NCBI GenBank assembly: GCA_016215625.1
Contig: JACRIW010000081.1
Coordinates: 1 to 64,000, forward strand
Length of the DNA stretch: 64,000 bases
Source of the DNA: Candidatus Eiseniibacteriota bacterium
Lineage (GTDB): Bacteria > Eisenbacteria > RBG-16-71-46
Direction: 5' to 3'
The translations under genes were made by a program, and so were the position numbers. The notes below the pieces were generated by a model. The model did not search any database, was not told the origin of the DNA, and saw only the letters and a list, made by a program, of their open reading frames with translations. Below, piece by piece: positions 50,768-59,517 of this stretch; the stretch's first letter is position 1, and each line of letters begins with the position of its first letter.

Positions 50768-51118
50768 TCACTGGGCCTCTCGCACCTGGGCGAGCTGCAG
50801 GCTGACCACGAAGTCGAGCGCGGCGACGTGGGCGACGTCGGCGGGTCGGATGCGAGCGGTGAACAGGGCGTCGTTCACGGTGCCGAGCTCGGCACCGGCG
50901 CTCTCGAGCATCTTCCGGCGTTCGGCATCGAGGAGCCCGCTCACCTTGCCGAGCACGTCCAGTCGCTCGGTGGCCGCGGCGCCGCCCGCCTGAAGCACCG
51001 ACTCGACACGCGTGCGAAGTGGCGCATCACACTTGGACTGGAATGCGTTGCGCTCGGCATCCGTGCACCCGGTGCCCAGCGCGATCGCGAGCAGCACGGG
51101 CCAGTAGAGTCGCTTCAT
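50768..51118 (-). CDS. Small putative lipoprotein
   Basis: 116 residues from ATG 51118 (GAGGGAG just upstream). MKRLYWPVLLAIALGTGC is a lipoprotein signal with Cys18. The rest is helical (VESVLQAGGAAATERLDVLG, LLDAERRKMLESAGAELG), without a known domain. It is coupled to the subtilase, whose possible GTG start overlaps its stop, and might act as a chaperone or inhibitor of that protease; this is only positional inference. Confidence 0.7.
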   Translation of the reverse strand: MKRLYWPVLLAIALGTGCTDAERNAFQSKCDAPLRTRVESVLQAGGAAATERLDVLGKVSGLLDAERRKMLESAGAELGTVNDALFTARIRPADVAHVAALDFVVSLQLAQVREAQ

Positions 51119-51189
51119 GCGCTCCCTCGCAATGATTGAACTCCATATGCCTTGTGGCACATGGTACTACCGCATTTTGTAATGATTCG

Positions 51190-51585
51190 TCAGCGCCTTG
51201 GATCGGTGGAGATCTCAACGGCCTCGCTGCCGACCTCGAGCATCGTGCACCGGCCCGTGAAGTGAACGCCGGGCTCCATGATCACGCTGCACGCGGACAC
51301 GTCTCCTTCGATCCGGGCTCCCGCCTTCATCTCGATGGTCCCGAGTGCGCGGACATTGCCATGCACGCGGCCGCGGATCAGTGCGTCGCGAACCTCGACG
51401 TCGGACCGCATGACCCCGTGCTCACCGATCTCGAGGCGGTCGCAGTTCAGGATGTCCCCTTCGAACTCGCCATCGATCTTGAGCGTCCCGGTCACCATGA
51501 GGGTGCCCCGAAAGCTGGAGCTCACGCCGATGACCGTGTTCGCGGGAGGCGTTTCGTCCTGAGGGGTGCGCTTGGGAAACTTCAT
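51190..51585 (-). CDS. Bactofilin
   Basis: 131 residues from ATG 51585; a GTG directly before it at 51588 is nearer the GGAGGAG site and equally possible. The central right-handed beta-helix is visible as repeats of about six residues: SSFRGTLMVTGTLKIDGEFEGDI, LEIGEHGVMRSDVEVRDALIRGRVHGNV and GTIEMKAGARIEGDVSACSVIM (each seen in the sequence, quoted in part). Flanking tails are short and polar. Bactofilins polymerise without nucleotides at membranes. It lies 40 bases downstream of parB on the same strand; in Myxococcus, bactofilins scaffold ParABS, so a linked role is plausible. Confidence 0.88.
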   Translation of the reverse strand: MKFPKRTPQDETPPANTVIGVSSSFRGTLMVTGTLKIDGEFEGDILNCDRLEIGEHGVMRSDVEVRDALIRGRVHGNVRALGTIEMKAGARIEGDVSACSVIMEPGVHFTGRCTMLEVGSEAVEISTDPRR

Positions 51586-51625
51586 CACTGGGAACTCCTC
51601 CCACAGTTGGACGACGCCACGCTGC

Positions 51626-52510
51626 CTACATCACGGCCCAGGCTTCAAGCAGCCGCTCGAGGTCTTCCTGCGAGTAGAACTCGAACTCGACCTTGCCACC
51701 CTTGCGCCCCGGGGTGATGGCGACGTGCGTGCCGAACTTCTGCTGAAGTTTCGTCTCCCACTCACCGAGCCCCTCGAGCTTCTCCGTCCGGGGCCGCGAG
51801 TGCGCCTTGCGCGACTTGCGGCGGACGAAGGCCTCGGTACGCCGCACCGAGAACCCCTTCGACTGGACGTATCGAGCAGCTGCGAGCTGCTCACCCGAGC
51901 TCTCGATGGAAAGGATGGCGCGGGCGTGGCCGGCAGTCAGTGTTCCACGTGAAACCATCTCCATGACCTCGACCGGAAGCACCAGCAGCCGAAGGGCATT
52001 CGAGATCGAGCTACGCTGCTTTCCGACCCGCTCCGAGACCTGATCGTGTGTCAGGCCGACCCGCTCGATGAGTGCGTGATACGCCCGAGCCTCGTCGATC
52101 GGGTTCAGGTCCTCGCGCTGGATGTTCTCGATCAGCGCCAGCTCCATCATCTCGGTGTCGGTGTACTCGCGAACGATGGCCGGGATCTTCGTCAGGCCCG
52201 CCAGGTGCGCGGCGCGCAGTCGGCGCTCACCGGCGACGAGCTGGTAGTTGTCCACCCCGAGCTTCCTCACGATGACGGGCTGGAGAATACCGCTCGCCTT
52301 GATCGAATCCGCCAGCTCCTTGAGGGAGTCGTCGTCGAACCGCTTGCGGGGCTGGAACGGGTTCGCGCCGATGTCCTGAAGCTCGATTTCGACGACGCCG
52401 GCGTTCCCGACAGGGGCCTCGGCGACCGCCTGCTTGCCATCCACTGCCTGTGCGGCGGCGGAAGAGGAGATCAGCGCCTCCAGTCCGCGCCCAAGAACTT
52501 TCTTACTCAT
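51626..52510 (-). CDS. parB: Chromosome partitioning CTPase ParB
   Basis: 294 residues. The N-terminus (KKVLGRGLEALIS) binds ParA; the CTP-binding core has NPFQPRKRFDDDSL, the GERRLRAAHLAGL box and ENIQREDLNPIDEA. The HTH that reads parS is LTHDQVSERVGKQRSSISNALRLL, and the C-terminal dimer domain ends VEFEFYSQEDLERLLEAW. It overlaps parA by 8 bases and contains a parS site in its own coding sequence. Confidence 0.96.
   Translation of the reverse strand: MSKKVLGRGLEALISSSAAAQAVDGKQAVAEAPVGNAGVVEIELQDIGANPFQPRKRFDDDSLKELADSIKASGILQPVIVRKLGVDNYQLVAGERRLRAAHLAGLTKIPAIVREYTDTEMMELALIENIQREDLNPIDEARAYHALIERVGLTHDQVSERVGKQRSSISNALRLLVLPVEVMEMVSRGTLTAGHARAILSIESSGEQLAAARYVQSKGFSVRRTEAFVRRKSRKAHSRPRTEKLEGLGEWETKLQQKFGTHVAITPGRKGGKVEFEFYSQEDLERLLEAWAVM
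51942..51957. promoter_or_regulatory. parS site inside parB
   Basis: TGTTCCACGTGAAACC: 15 of 16 bases match the B. subtilis-type parS TGTTCCACGTGAAACA. An identical 16-mer occurs at 53431. Confidence 0.85.
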
Positions 52511-53264
52511 GCTCCATGACCTCCCGAGCGAGCTCCCGGTAGCTTTCCGCTCCGGTGCTGTTGGGGTCGTACAGAACGATGGGCTTGCCGTGCGACGGCG
52601 CCTCGCTCAAGCGAACGTTTCGGGGAACCATGGTCTTGTAGACGCGCTCGGCGAAGAACTTCCTCGCCTCCTCCGCCACCTGCTGCGAAAGGTTCAGCCG
52701 CGCGTCATACATCGTGAGCAGCACACCCTCGATGCGCAGGGCGGGATTCAGGTGGTCCTGGACCAGGCGCACGGCGCCGATGAGCTGCGTCAGCCCCTCC
52801 AGTGCGAGGTACTCGCACTGCAGTGGGATCAGGACGGAGTCCGACGCCGTGAGTGAGTTCACCGTCAGCAGCCCGAGAGAAGGCGGGCTGTCGATGAAGA
52901 TGTAGTCGTAGGAGTCCCGGACCTTGGCGAGGCAGGTCTTCAGGCGGGTCTCGCGCGCCATCATCCCCACCAACTCCACCTCGGCGCCGGACAGGCGCTG
53001 CCCCGCAGGCACGAGGTCGAGGGCGGCGAGGGCCGTGGGCATGATGGCCTGCTGCATCTCAGACTGTCCGATCAGCACTTCATAGGTCGTGTGGCGCTGG
53101 TCGTTGCCGTTGATGCCCAGACCGCTCGTGGCATTGCCCTGCGGATCGATGTCGATGAGCAGGACCCGCTTGTTCTCCTGGGCCAGGCATGCTCCCAGGT
53201 TGATCGCGGTGGTCGTCTTGCCAACCCCACCCTTCTGGCTGGCAATCGAGATGACTCGTCCCAT
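52503..53264 (-). CDS. parA: Chromosome partitioning ATPase ParA (Soj)
   Basis: 253 residues. The deviant Walker A is ASQKGGVGKTTTAINLG, followed by VLLIDIDPQGNATSGLG, IFIDSPPSLGLLTVNSL and the C-terminal APSHGKPIVLYDPNSTGA. It has no N-terminal HTH, as expected of chromosomal Soj-type ParA. It forms nucleoid-bound ATP dimers that move ParB-parS complexes. It overlaps parB by 8 bases. Confidence 0.96.
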   Translation of the reverse strand: MGRVISIASQKGGVGKTTTAINLGACLAQENKRVLLIDIDPQGNATSGLGINGNDQRHTTYEVLIGQSEMQQAIMPTALAALDLVPAGQRLSGAEVELVGMMARETRLKTCLAKVRDSYDYIFIDSPPSLGLLTVNSLTASDSVLIPLQCEYLALEGLTQLIGAVRLVQDHLNPALRIEGVLLTMYDARLNLSQQVAEEARKFFAERVYKTMVPRNVRLSEAPSHGKPIVLYDPNSTGAESYRELAREVMEHE

Positions 53265-53430
53265 GCGTAGGATCGTCCAAGCGCGTTGCGCGCTATCGAG
53301 GCGTAGGGAGGGGGCCCGGCGCTGCAGGCGGAAAGCTGCGGCCTTCAGTCGGGGATGCCGAGGGCGGGCGACGAGCGCCCGCTTCGGCCGCGCGAAGATA
53401 GCAACGCGGCCATCGCACCCTCAAGCACTA

Positions 53431-53446
53431 TGTTCCACGTGAAACC
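53431..53446. promoter_or_regulatory. parS site between rsmG and parA
   Basis: TGTTCCACGTGAAACC in the 207-base gap upstream of parA, identical to the copy at 51942-51957. An AT-rich stretch (53447-53500) directly follows, unusual in this GC-rich window. Confidence 0.88.
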
Positions 53447-53471
53447 ACCAATACAAAAACTCGTGAGTCTT

Positions 53472-54296
53472 TTATTTTCTTATGAATACAGCACAGACAT
53501 TGAGTCCTTCCGTGATCTCGTGCGCGGTCTCGAAGTCCCAGAACTCACCCCAGGCCTCCGGGTCCTCACGCATCTCCACGATGTAGCGGCTGCCCTTCCA
53601 CAGGAAGGCGCGCCCGCCAGGACGGACGATGTCCTTGGCCAGCATCAACGTGGGGGCGATCGTCATGGTCGCGCGCGACGTGAAGCCGTCGCATGCGAGA
53701 GCTTCTCGGTTCTCGTCCACGACCATCTCGAGCCTGCCCGTGAGCACGTCGAGATGCTTCATCTCCAACTCTTGCTTCACCTTGCGGACGAACAACGTCT
53801 TGTTGCGCCGCGACTCGACGAGTGTCCACGCCGAGCCGACACCGGAGATCGCGAGCGGCACGGCGGGCAACCCCGCTCCGGACCCGAAGTCCACGAACCG
53901 CTCGCAGCCCGATTCCTTGAGGAATCGCGCGGGGGCCAGCGACTCGAACAGGTGGCGCTCGACGAGCCGGGGCTCGTCGTTGTGCGAGACGAGGTTCGAC
54001 ACGCCGCGATTCCAATCGAACAAAAGCCGCGCGTAGTGGCGCAGCCGTTCGAGCGTCTTCGCAGGATCGTCGCTCACGCCGTCGAGCAGCGGGCGCAACA
54101 GATCCCAGGGCTGGCGAGCGAGGGCGTTCTCCGCGGCTGCGGGAGAGAACTTGCGCACCGGGCGATCTTCGCGCGGTGGACCTGACTGGGAACGCGAAGG
54201 CGAGGAATCGCGCCGGCGCCCATCCGAGCCGCTCTTGCGCGGCGTGTTGCCTCGAGGTGGGGTCATGTGGGCGCGGACACTACCACGCGCAGCCAC
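53472..54296 (-). CDS. rsmG: 16S rRNA (guanine527-N7)-methyltransferase RsmG (GidB)
   Basis: 274 residues from GTG 54296 (GAGG 6 bases upstream), or 264 from ATG 54266 with no ribosome site. The first about 50 residues are a basic, Pro/Ser/Arg-rich tail that ordinary RsmG (about 210-240) lacks. The methyltransferase core shows LFDWNRGVSNLVSHND, ERHLFESLAPARFL, RFVDFGSGAGLPAVPLAI (SAM site), LVESRRNKTLFVRKV and FLWKGSRY. Located in the conserved gid/par block, 73 bases after mnmG. Confidence 0.93.
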   Translation of the reverse strand: MAARGSVRAHMTPPRGNTPRKSGSDGRRRDSSPSRSQSGPPREDRPVRKFSPAAAENALARQPWDLLRPLLDGVSDDPAKTLERLRHYARLLFDWNRGVSNLVSHNDEPRLVERHLFESLAPARFLKESGCERFVDFGSGAGLPAVPLAISGVGSAWTLVESRRNKTLFVRKVKQELEMKHLDVLTGRLEMVVDENREALACDGFTSRATMTIAPTLMLAKDIVRPGGRAFLWKGSRYIVEMREDPEAWGEFWDFETAHEITEGLNVCAVFIRK

Positions 54297-54369
54297 CGCG
54301 CGCCTCGCCCCCTCACGCGCTCGCGTGCCCGACGCACACGGCCGGCCAGCGACCCCGCGCGAGAAGCGA

Positions 54370-56220
54370 TCAGCGCGCGAACGCGCCTCGCTTCACGTGC
54401 ACGAGCAGCACCGCGACGTCGGCGGGAGACACGCCTGCGATCCGCGACGCCTGCGCCACGGTTTCCGGCCGCCAGCGGACGAGCTTCTCCCGCGCCTCGC
54501 TCGAAAGCCCCTCGAGCGCGCAATCCCAGAGACTTGCGGGGATCGTCGCCTGCTCGAGAGCGAGCGCCGAAGCCGCCGTCTTCTGCTGTCTCTCGATGTA
54601 GCCGCGATATTTCAGGCGCACCTCGAGCGCGCTCGCCCACGTCCCGGGCAGCGCACACGTCACGCCCAGTGCGGCCAACCCCGCGACCGATCCCTCCGGT
54701 CGCGCGACCCAGTCCGACGCGCGCACCGTGCGCTCGCTCTCGACCGCCGAGGCGCCGTTCGCCTCGACCCGCACCCAAGTGTGCTCGAGCCGTTTCGATT
54801 CCGCCGCGATCGCGTCGTACTTCTCGCGCACGGCGAGCGCCTGCGCCTCGTCGAGCAGCCCGATCGCCGCGCCGAGCGCCGACAAGCGCTCGTCGGCGTT
54901 GTCCGCGCGCAGGAGCAGCCGGTGCTCGGCGGCCGATGTGAACATCCGGTACGGCTCGGCGTGTTCGCGCGTGACGAGGTCGTCCGCGAGCACGCCGATG
55001 TACGCCTGGTCGCGCCGCAGCACGAACGCCGGCTCCCCGCGCTGGGCGCGCGCCGCGTTGATGCCGGCGAGCAGCCCCTGCGCCGCCGCCTCCTCGTAGC
55101 CCGAGGTGCCGCAGATCTGCCCCGCGAGATACAACCCCGGGATGCGTTTCACCTCGAACGTCGCGTGCAGCTGGTGCGGCAGCACGAAGTCGTACTCGAC
55201 CGCGTAACCGGGGCGGATCATCTCCGCACGCTCGATCCCGCGAATGGTGCGGATGAACGCGAGCTGCACGTCTTCGGGCATGCTCGTGGAGACGCCGTTC
55301 ACGTAGATCTCGGGAACGTCGCGCCCCTCCGGCTCGAGGAACAGGTGGTGCGAGACGCGCTCGGGGAACTTGACGACCTTGTCCTCGAGCGACGGGCAGT
55401 AGCGCGGGCCCGTCCCGCGGATCGCGCCCGAGTACAGAGGCGAGCGGTCCAGGTTCTCTCGGATGACCTCGTGCGTCCGCGCGTTGGTGTGCGTCACCCA
55501 GCACAGCGCCTGCTCGACCTGAAGTTCGCCCGACCAGTGCGAGAAAGGTTCGGGACGCTCGTCGCCCGGCGCTTCCTCGAGCACCGACCAGTCGATCGAA
55601 TCGCGGTGCAGTCGCGGCGGCGTGCCCGTCTTCAGCCGGCCGCGCTCCAGCCCGAGCTCGCCGAGGCATTCGCTGAGCGCGCGCGCCGCGTGCTCGCCGA
55701 TGCGTCCGCCCTCGAGCTGGCGATCACCGATGTGAATCAGGCCGTTGAGGAACGTGCCCGGCGTGATGATCAACGCGGCACACGCCAGGCGCCGGCCGTC
55801 CATCAGTTCGAGCCCGGCCACGCGGCCGCCCTCGAGCAGCGCCCGCCGCGCCACGCCCTCGACCATGTCGAGCCCGTCCACGCCGTCGAGGTGCGCGAGC
55901 ATCTCGTCCGAGTAGCGCTGCTTGTCGCACTGCGCGCGCGGCGACCACACCGCCGGTCCGCGGCCGCGGTTGAGCATCTTGAACTGGATGCCCGCCCGAT
56001 CGGTGATGCGCCCCATGAGGCCCCCGAGCGCATCGATCTCGCGCACCATGTGGCCCTTGGCGATCCCGCCGATCGCGGGATTGCACGACATGCGCGCGAT
56101 GTCGCCCCGCTTCACCGTGAGCAACGCCGTGCGCCGGCCGAGGCGCGCCGCGGCGTGGGCCGCCTCGCAGCCCGCATGGCCGCCCCCCACGACGATCACG
56201 TCCCAGCGCATCGCGTTCAC
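54370..56220 (-). CDS. mnmG: tRNA uridine-5-carboxymethylaminomethyl synthase subunit MnmG (GidA)
   Basis: 616 residues from GTG 56220 (AGGA upstream overlapping the mnmE stop); ATG 56211 is the alternative. FAD-binding [44 protein letters not shown] (in part), [36 protein letters not shown] and [24 protein letters not shown] (in part) are diagnostic. With MnmE it modifies the wobble uridine of certain tRNAs. Length normal. Confidence 0.97.
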   Translation of the reverse strand: MNAMRWDVIVVGGGHAGCEAAHAAARLGRRTALLTVKRGDIARMSCNPAIGGIAKGHMVREIDALGGLMGRITDRAGIQFKMLNRGRGPAVWSPRAQCDKQRYSDEMLAHLDGVDGLDMVEGVARRALLEGGRVAGLELMDGRRLACAALIITPGTFLNGLIHIGDRQLEGGRIGEHAARALSECLGELGLERGRLKTGTPPRLHRDSIDWSVLEEAPGDERPEPFSHWSGELQVEQALCWVTHTNARTHEVIRENLDRSPLYSGAIRGTGPRYCPSLEDKVVKFPERVSHHLFLEPEGRDVPEIYVNGVSTSMPEDVQLAFIRTIRGIERAEMIRPGYAVEYDFVLPHQLHATFEVKRIPGLYLAGQICGTSGYEEAAAQGLLAGINAARAQRGEPAFVLRRDQAYIGVLADDLVTREHAEPYRMFTSAAEHRLLLRADNADERLSALGAAIGLLDEAQALAVREKYDAIAAESKRLEHTWVRVEANGASAVESERTVRASDWVARPEGSVAGLAALGVTCALPGTWASALEVRLKYRGYIERQQKTAASALALEQATIPASLWDCALEGLSSEAREKLVRWRPETVAQASRIAGVSPADVAVLLVHVKRGAFAR

Positions 56221-56227
56221 CCGATCC

Positions 56228-57607
56228 TCACTTGCCGATGCAGAAGCGCGAGAACACGCGCTCGAGCAGGTCGTCCGACACGCGCTGGCCGAGCAGCTCC
56301 TCGAGCGCCGCGAGCGCCTCGCGCAGTTCGAGCGCGACGATCTCGCCCGGCTCGCCCCGCGAACCGGCCGCCGCCGCGCGATCGAGTGCCGCGCACGCCG
56401 ACTCGAGCGTGTGCGCCTGTCGCTCCACGGTCAGCGTCTCGCCCTCCTCGAAACCCGCGACGCGCGCGAGGGCGTCGAGCGCTTCCTCGATGCCCTCGCC
56501 CGTCACCGCGGACGTGCGCACCACGACCACCGCGCCGTCCCCGTCCGCAGATCCGAGCAGCGCACGCGCGTCGGTTTCCGTCACGGCGACCCCGCGGTCG
56601 CCCTTGTGCAACGCGACCAGCACGCGCCGCCCGGCGAGCCGCGCCGCGATCGCATGATCGGCTGCATCGAGTGCGCGCGAGCCGTCCACCACCCAGATCG
56701 CGACGGCGCTGCCCTCGAGCGCCTCGTGCGCGCGCGCGATGCCGAGCGCCTCGATCCCGTCGCTCGTCTCGCGCAGCCCCGCGGTGTCGGACAGCGTGAA
56801 GCGTGCGCCCTCGCGCTCGATCGTCGCGCTCACGCGGTCGCGCGTCGTGCCAGGCACGTCGGCGACGATCGCGCGGTCCTCACCCACGAGCCGGTTGAAG
56901 AGCGACGACTTGCCCGCGTTCGGCTGCCCCACGATCACGACCGGGACACCCTCGCGCATCGCCCGCCCCCAGGCCGCTCCGCGCAGGTGCGCGCGCAGCG
57001 CCTCCGCGATGGCGGCCAACCGCGCCACGAGCTCCACCGGCACTTCGACGCCGCCGACGTCTTCGGCGAAGTCCACGCGTGCCTCGACCTCGGCCAACGC
57101 GTCCGCGAGCGCTTCGAGCTGCCCGCGCAGGTCGCGCGAAAGCTGCCCGCCGAGCCGCGCCAGCGCCGCGCGCTGCATGCTCTCGCTGCGCGCGCCGATC
57201 AGTTCGGCGACCGCCTCGGCCTGCACGAGATCGAGCCGGCCGTGCAGGAACGCTCGCAGCGTGAACTCGCCCGGCCGCGCGAGCCGAGCGCCGGAAGCGA
57301 GCAGCAACGCGAGCACGGATCGCGCGGGCATGCTGCCGCCGTGGCAGGAGAACTCGACCACGTCCTCGCGGGTGTACGAGCGCGGCGCACGGAACAACGC
57401 CGCCACCACTTCGTCCACGCGCTCGGTACCCGCGAGCCAGCCGTGGTGCAGCGTGTTCCCGGCCGCCGCGGCCAACGGCGCGGCGCCCCGGAAGACGCGG
57501 TCCGCGACCGCGATCGCCTCGGGTCCGCTCACGCGCACGACCGCCAGCCCGGCTTCACCGGGAGCGGTGGCGATGGCGGCGATGGTGTCGTCGAGAGCGA
57601 AGGACAT
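56228..57607 (-). CDS. mnmE: tRNA modification GTPase MnmE (TrmE)
   Basis: 459 residues. The N-terminal tetrahydrofolate-binding domain begins [52 protein letters not shown] is shown only partly here as [18 protein letters not shown]. The G domain has [14 protein letters not shown] (G1), [13 protein letters not shown] (G2), [17 protein letters not shown] (G3) and LHKGD in place of NKxD-type G4. The C-terminus is FCIGK, with the catalytic Cys. It lies 7 bases before mnmG, a co-transcribed pair. Confidence 0.97.
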   Translation of the reverse strand: MSFALDDTIAAIATAPGEAGLAVVRVSGPEAIAVADRVFRGAAPLAAAAGNTLHHGWLAGTERVDEVVAALFRAPRSYTREDVVEFSCHGGSMPARSVLALLLASGARLARPGEFTLRAFLHGRLDLVQAEAVAELIGARSESMQRAALARLGGQLSRDLRGQLEALADALAEVEARVDFAEDVGGVEVPVELVARLAAIAEALRAHLRGAAWGRAMREGVPVVIVGQPNAGKSSLFNRLVGEDRAIVADVPGTTRDRVSATIEREGARFTLSDTAGLRETSDGIEALGIARAHEALEGSAVAIWVVDGSRALDAADHAIAARLAGRRVLVALHKGDRGVAVTETDARALLGSADGDGAVVVVRTSAVTGEGIEEALDALARVAGFEEGETLTVERQAHTLESACAALDRAAAAGSRGEPGEIVALELREALAALEELLGQRVSDDLLERVFSRFCIGK

Positions 57608-57619
57608 GCACGGCTCCGT

Positions 57620-57662
57620 GGAAAAAGAAACGCGCCGGGCTCTCTCGCGGAGAGCCCGGCGC
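57620..57662 (-). terminator. Intrinsic terminator between jag and mnmE
   Basis: 12-bp perfect stem (GCGCCGGGCTCT and complement), short loop, then GTTTCTTTTTCC on the minus strand. It ends the rpmH-rnpA-yidD-yidC-jag transcript and makes mnmE-mnmG a separate unit. Confidence 0.88.
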
Positions 57663-57682
57663 GGCGTTCGTTCGACCGGGAC

Positions 57683-59272
57683 TCAGCCCGCGTGCTCCTC
57701 GCCCGTCGGATCGGGGAAGCTCGCCGGGACGATGGAGACACGTTTCGTGCGGTCGTGCCCGAGCGAGTACGTCTTCACGCGCGGGTCTTCCTTGAGCGTC
57801 ACGTGCACGATGCGGCGCTCCTGCGAGTTCAGGTAGTCCGTCACGACCTCGGCGTTGTCGGCGACCGCCTTCTCGGCCAGCTGCTTCGCCATCGTCGCGA
57901 GCTCTTCCTCGCGGCGGAGCCAGAAGTCGTTGATCTCGAGCTGCAGGTGGTAGCGCGAGCCCTCGCCGCGGTTGATGAACCGGTTCAGCAGGTGCTCCAG
58001 CGCCTGACGCGTCTCACCGCGATAGCCCGTGAGCAGTTCGTCGTCCTGGCCGACCTCGAGCGTGACGTCCACGCGAGTGCCCTCGGCCTTCGCGGTGACC
58101 TGCGCCTCGAAGCCCATCGCCTTCATGAGGTCCTGCGTCGCCTGGATCGCGAGCGCCTGGAGTTCCGGAGCCGACGCGGCCGGCGTCGAGTGACGCGGCG
58201 CGCGCTCGGCACGCTCCGCACGCTCGGCGCGTTCCACACGTTCGGCCACGGGAGCGGCAGCCGCCACGGGGGCAGCAGGCTCGGCCGACGGCGCGGGAGC
58301 AGCCGGAACGGGGGCGGCGGAAGCCGCGGCCAGCGGTGCGGCCGGGGCCACCGGCGCGGCGGGAGGAGTCGGCGCGCTCGACTGCGCGACCACGGGTGTC
58401 TGGTCCATGTCGTCTCCTTCGAAGTCGTCGCCCTCGAAACCGTCTTCCATTTCCGGATCCAGCGTCGACACCGCTTCGTCGCTCGCCGGCACGTTCTCGT
58501 TCGGCGCGCCCGGCGTGTTGCCACGGCGACGCCCCCGCCCACCACGACGGCCACGACGACGACGGCGACGCGCGCCCTCGGCCGTCTCGGCCGCGCTTTC
58601 ACCCGCCGCGCCCGCAGCGGGCGCACCGGCGGAAACGATCAGCTCTTCGGCCTCGGCCGGTGCCGCGGCCGCAGCGGCCGGGCGACGCTCTTCGCGCGCT
58701 TCGCGCGGTTCGCGCGGTTCGCGCGGGTCACGACCCTCACGGCCTTCGCGGTTGTCGCGGCCGCCACGGCGGCCGCCTTCGCGACGCTCGCCGCGCCCGC
58801 CCTCGGCGCGTCCACCTTCCGGACGGCCGCCCTCGGGACGACCACCCTCACGGGCACCCTCGGCGCGCGGCGCGGACTGCTGGCGCTCGCCACGGTTCTC
58901 GCCGCGGCCGCCGTCACGTCCGCCTTCGCGGCCACCGTCACGCCCACCCTTCTCCTTGCCGCCCTTGTCGCCCTTGTCGCCCTTCTCGCCACGACCGCCG
59001 TCGCGATCCCGGCCACCGCGGCCACCGCGACGATCGTCGCGACGGCTGCTGGAGACACGGCGCTCCTTCTGCTCCTCGGGCTCGCGCACCGCGCCGCCGG
59101 GGCGGCGCATGATGCTCACGCGGAACGGCCGCGAACCGAACCCCAGGAAACCGCTCTTGCCCTCTTCGATCAGCGTGATGGTCGCTTCCGCCCGGTTGAG
59201 ACCGAGCTCGTCGAGACCCTTCTTCACCGCTTCGTCGAACGTCTTGCCTTCGTACACCGAACCCTTGGCCAT
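57683..59272 (-). CDS. jag: RNA-binding protein Jag/KhpB with expanded Arg-Gly-rich linker
   Basis: 529 residues, about twice the usual 200-300. Residues 1-55 are the Jag_N domain (SVYEGKTFDEAVKKGLDEL, GKSGFLGFGSRPF). About residues 60-350 are low complexity: first GGRGGRDRDGGRGEKGDKGD-like Arg/Gly/Asp/Glu repeats, then [32 protein letters not shown] and an Ala/Pro-rich part. The KH domain has GQDDELLTGYRGETRQALEHL and the R3H domain NSQERRIVHVTLKED. KhpB proteins bind RNA with KhpA. The linker looks like an RGG-type disordered region that could bind RNA or form condensates. Confidence 0.9.
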   Translation of the reverse strand: MAKGSVYEGKTFDEAVKKGLDELGLNRAEATITLIEEGKSGFLGFGSRPFRVSIMRRPGGAVREPEEQKERRVSSSRRDDRRGGRGGRDRDGGRGEKGDKGDKGGKEKGGRDGGREGGRDGGRGENRGERQQSAPRAEGAREGGRPEGGRPEGGRAEGGRGERREGGRRGGRDNREGREGRDPREPREPREAREERRPAAAAAAPAEAEELIVSAGAPAAGAAGESAAETAEGARRRRRRGRRGGRGRRRGNTPGAPNENVPASDEAVSTLDPEMEDGFEGDDFEGDDMDQTPVVAQSSAPTPPAAPVAPAAPLAAASAAPVPAAPAPSAEPAAPVAAAAPVAERVERAERAERAERAPRHSTPAASAPELQALAIQATQDLMKAMGFEAQVTAKAEGTRVDVTLEVGQDDELLTGYRGETRQALEHLLNRFINRGEGSRYHLQLEINDFWLRREEELATMAKQLAEKAVADNAEVVTDYLNSQERRIVHVTLKEDPRVKTYSLGHDRTKRVSIVPASFPDPTGEEHAG

Positions 59273-59517
59273 GGTGTTCCCCGTTTTCCCGGCGCGCGCA
59301 GCCTTGTGAAGGCGCTGCCCGACAGGGCGCGCCGGCGCGGCGACGGTGCATGGTGCTGCGGAAGTGACCCCTCGGCGCGGCGGATTCGCGCGGCGCCCGG
59401 CGGATGGCTCCGGGCGGCCGGCGCGCGTCGCAGCGCAGCCGGAAAGGTCGTGATTGTGCGACGGGACATCACACTACTTCGGCGCCGGCCCCGTCCGCCA
59501 TGCCGAATGTGAAACGA

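Noticed and set aside
55922-59512. 1,196-codon plus-strand frame opposite mnmG, mnmE and jag
   Set aside because: It spans three well-identified genes on the other strand and shows no recognisable protein features; a GC-driven shadow.
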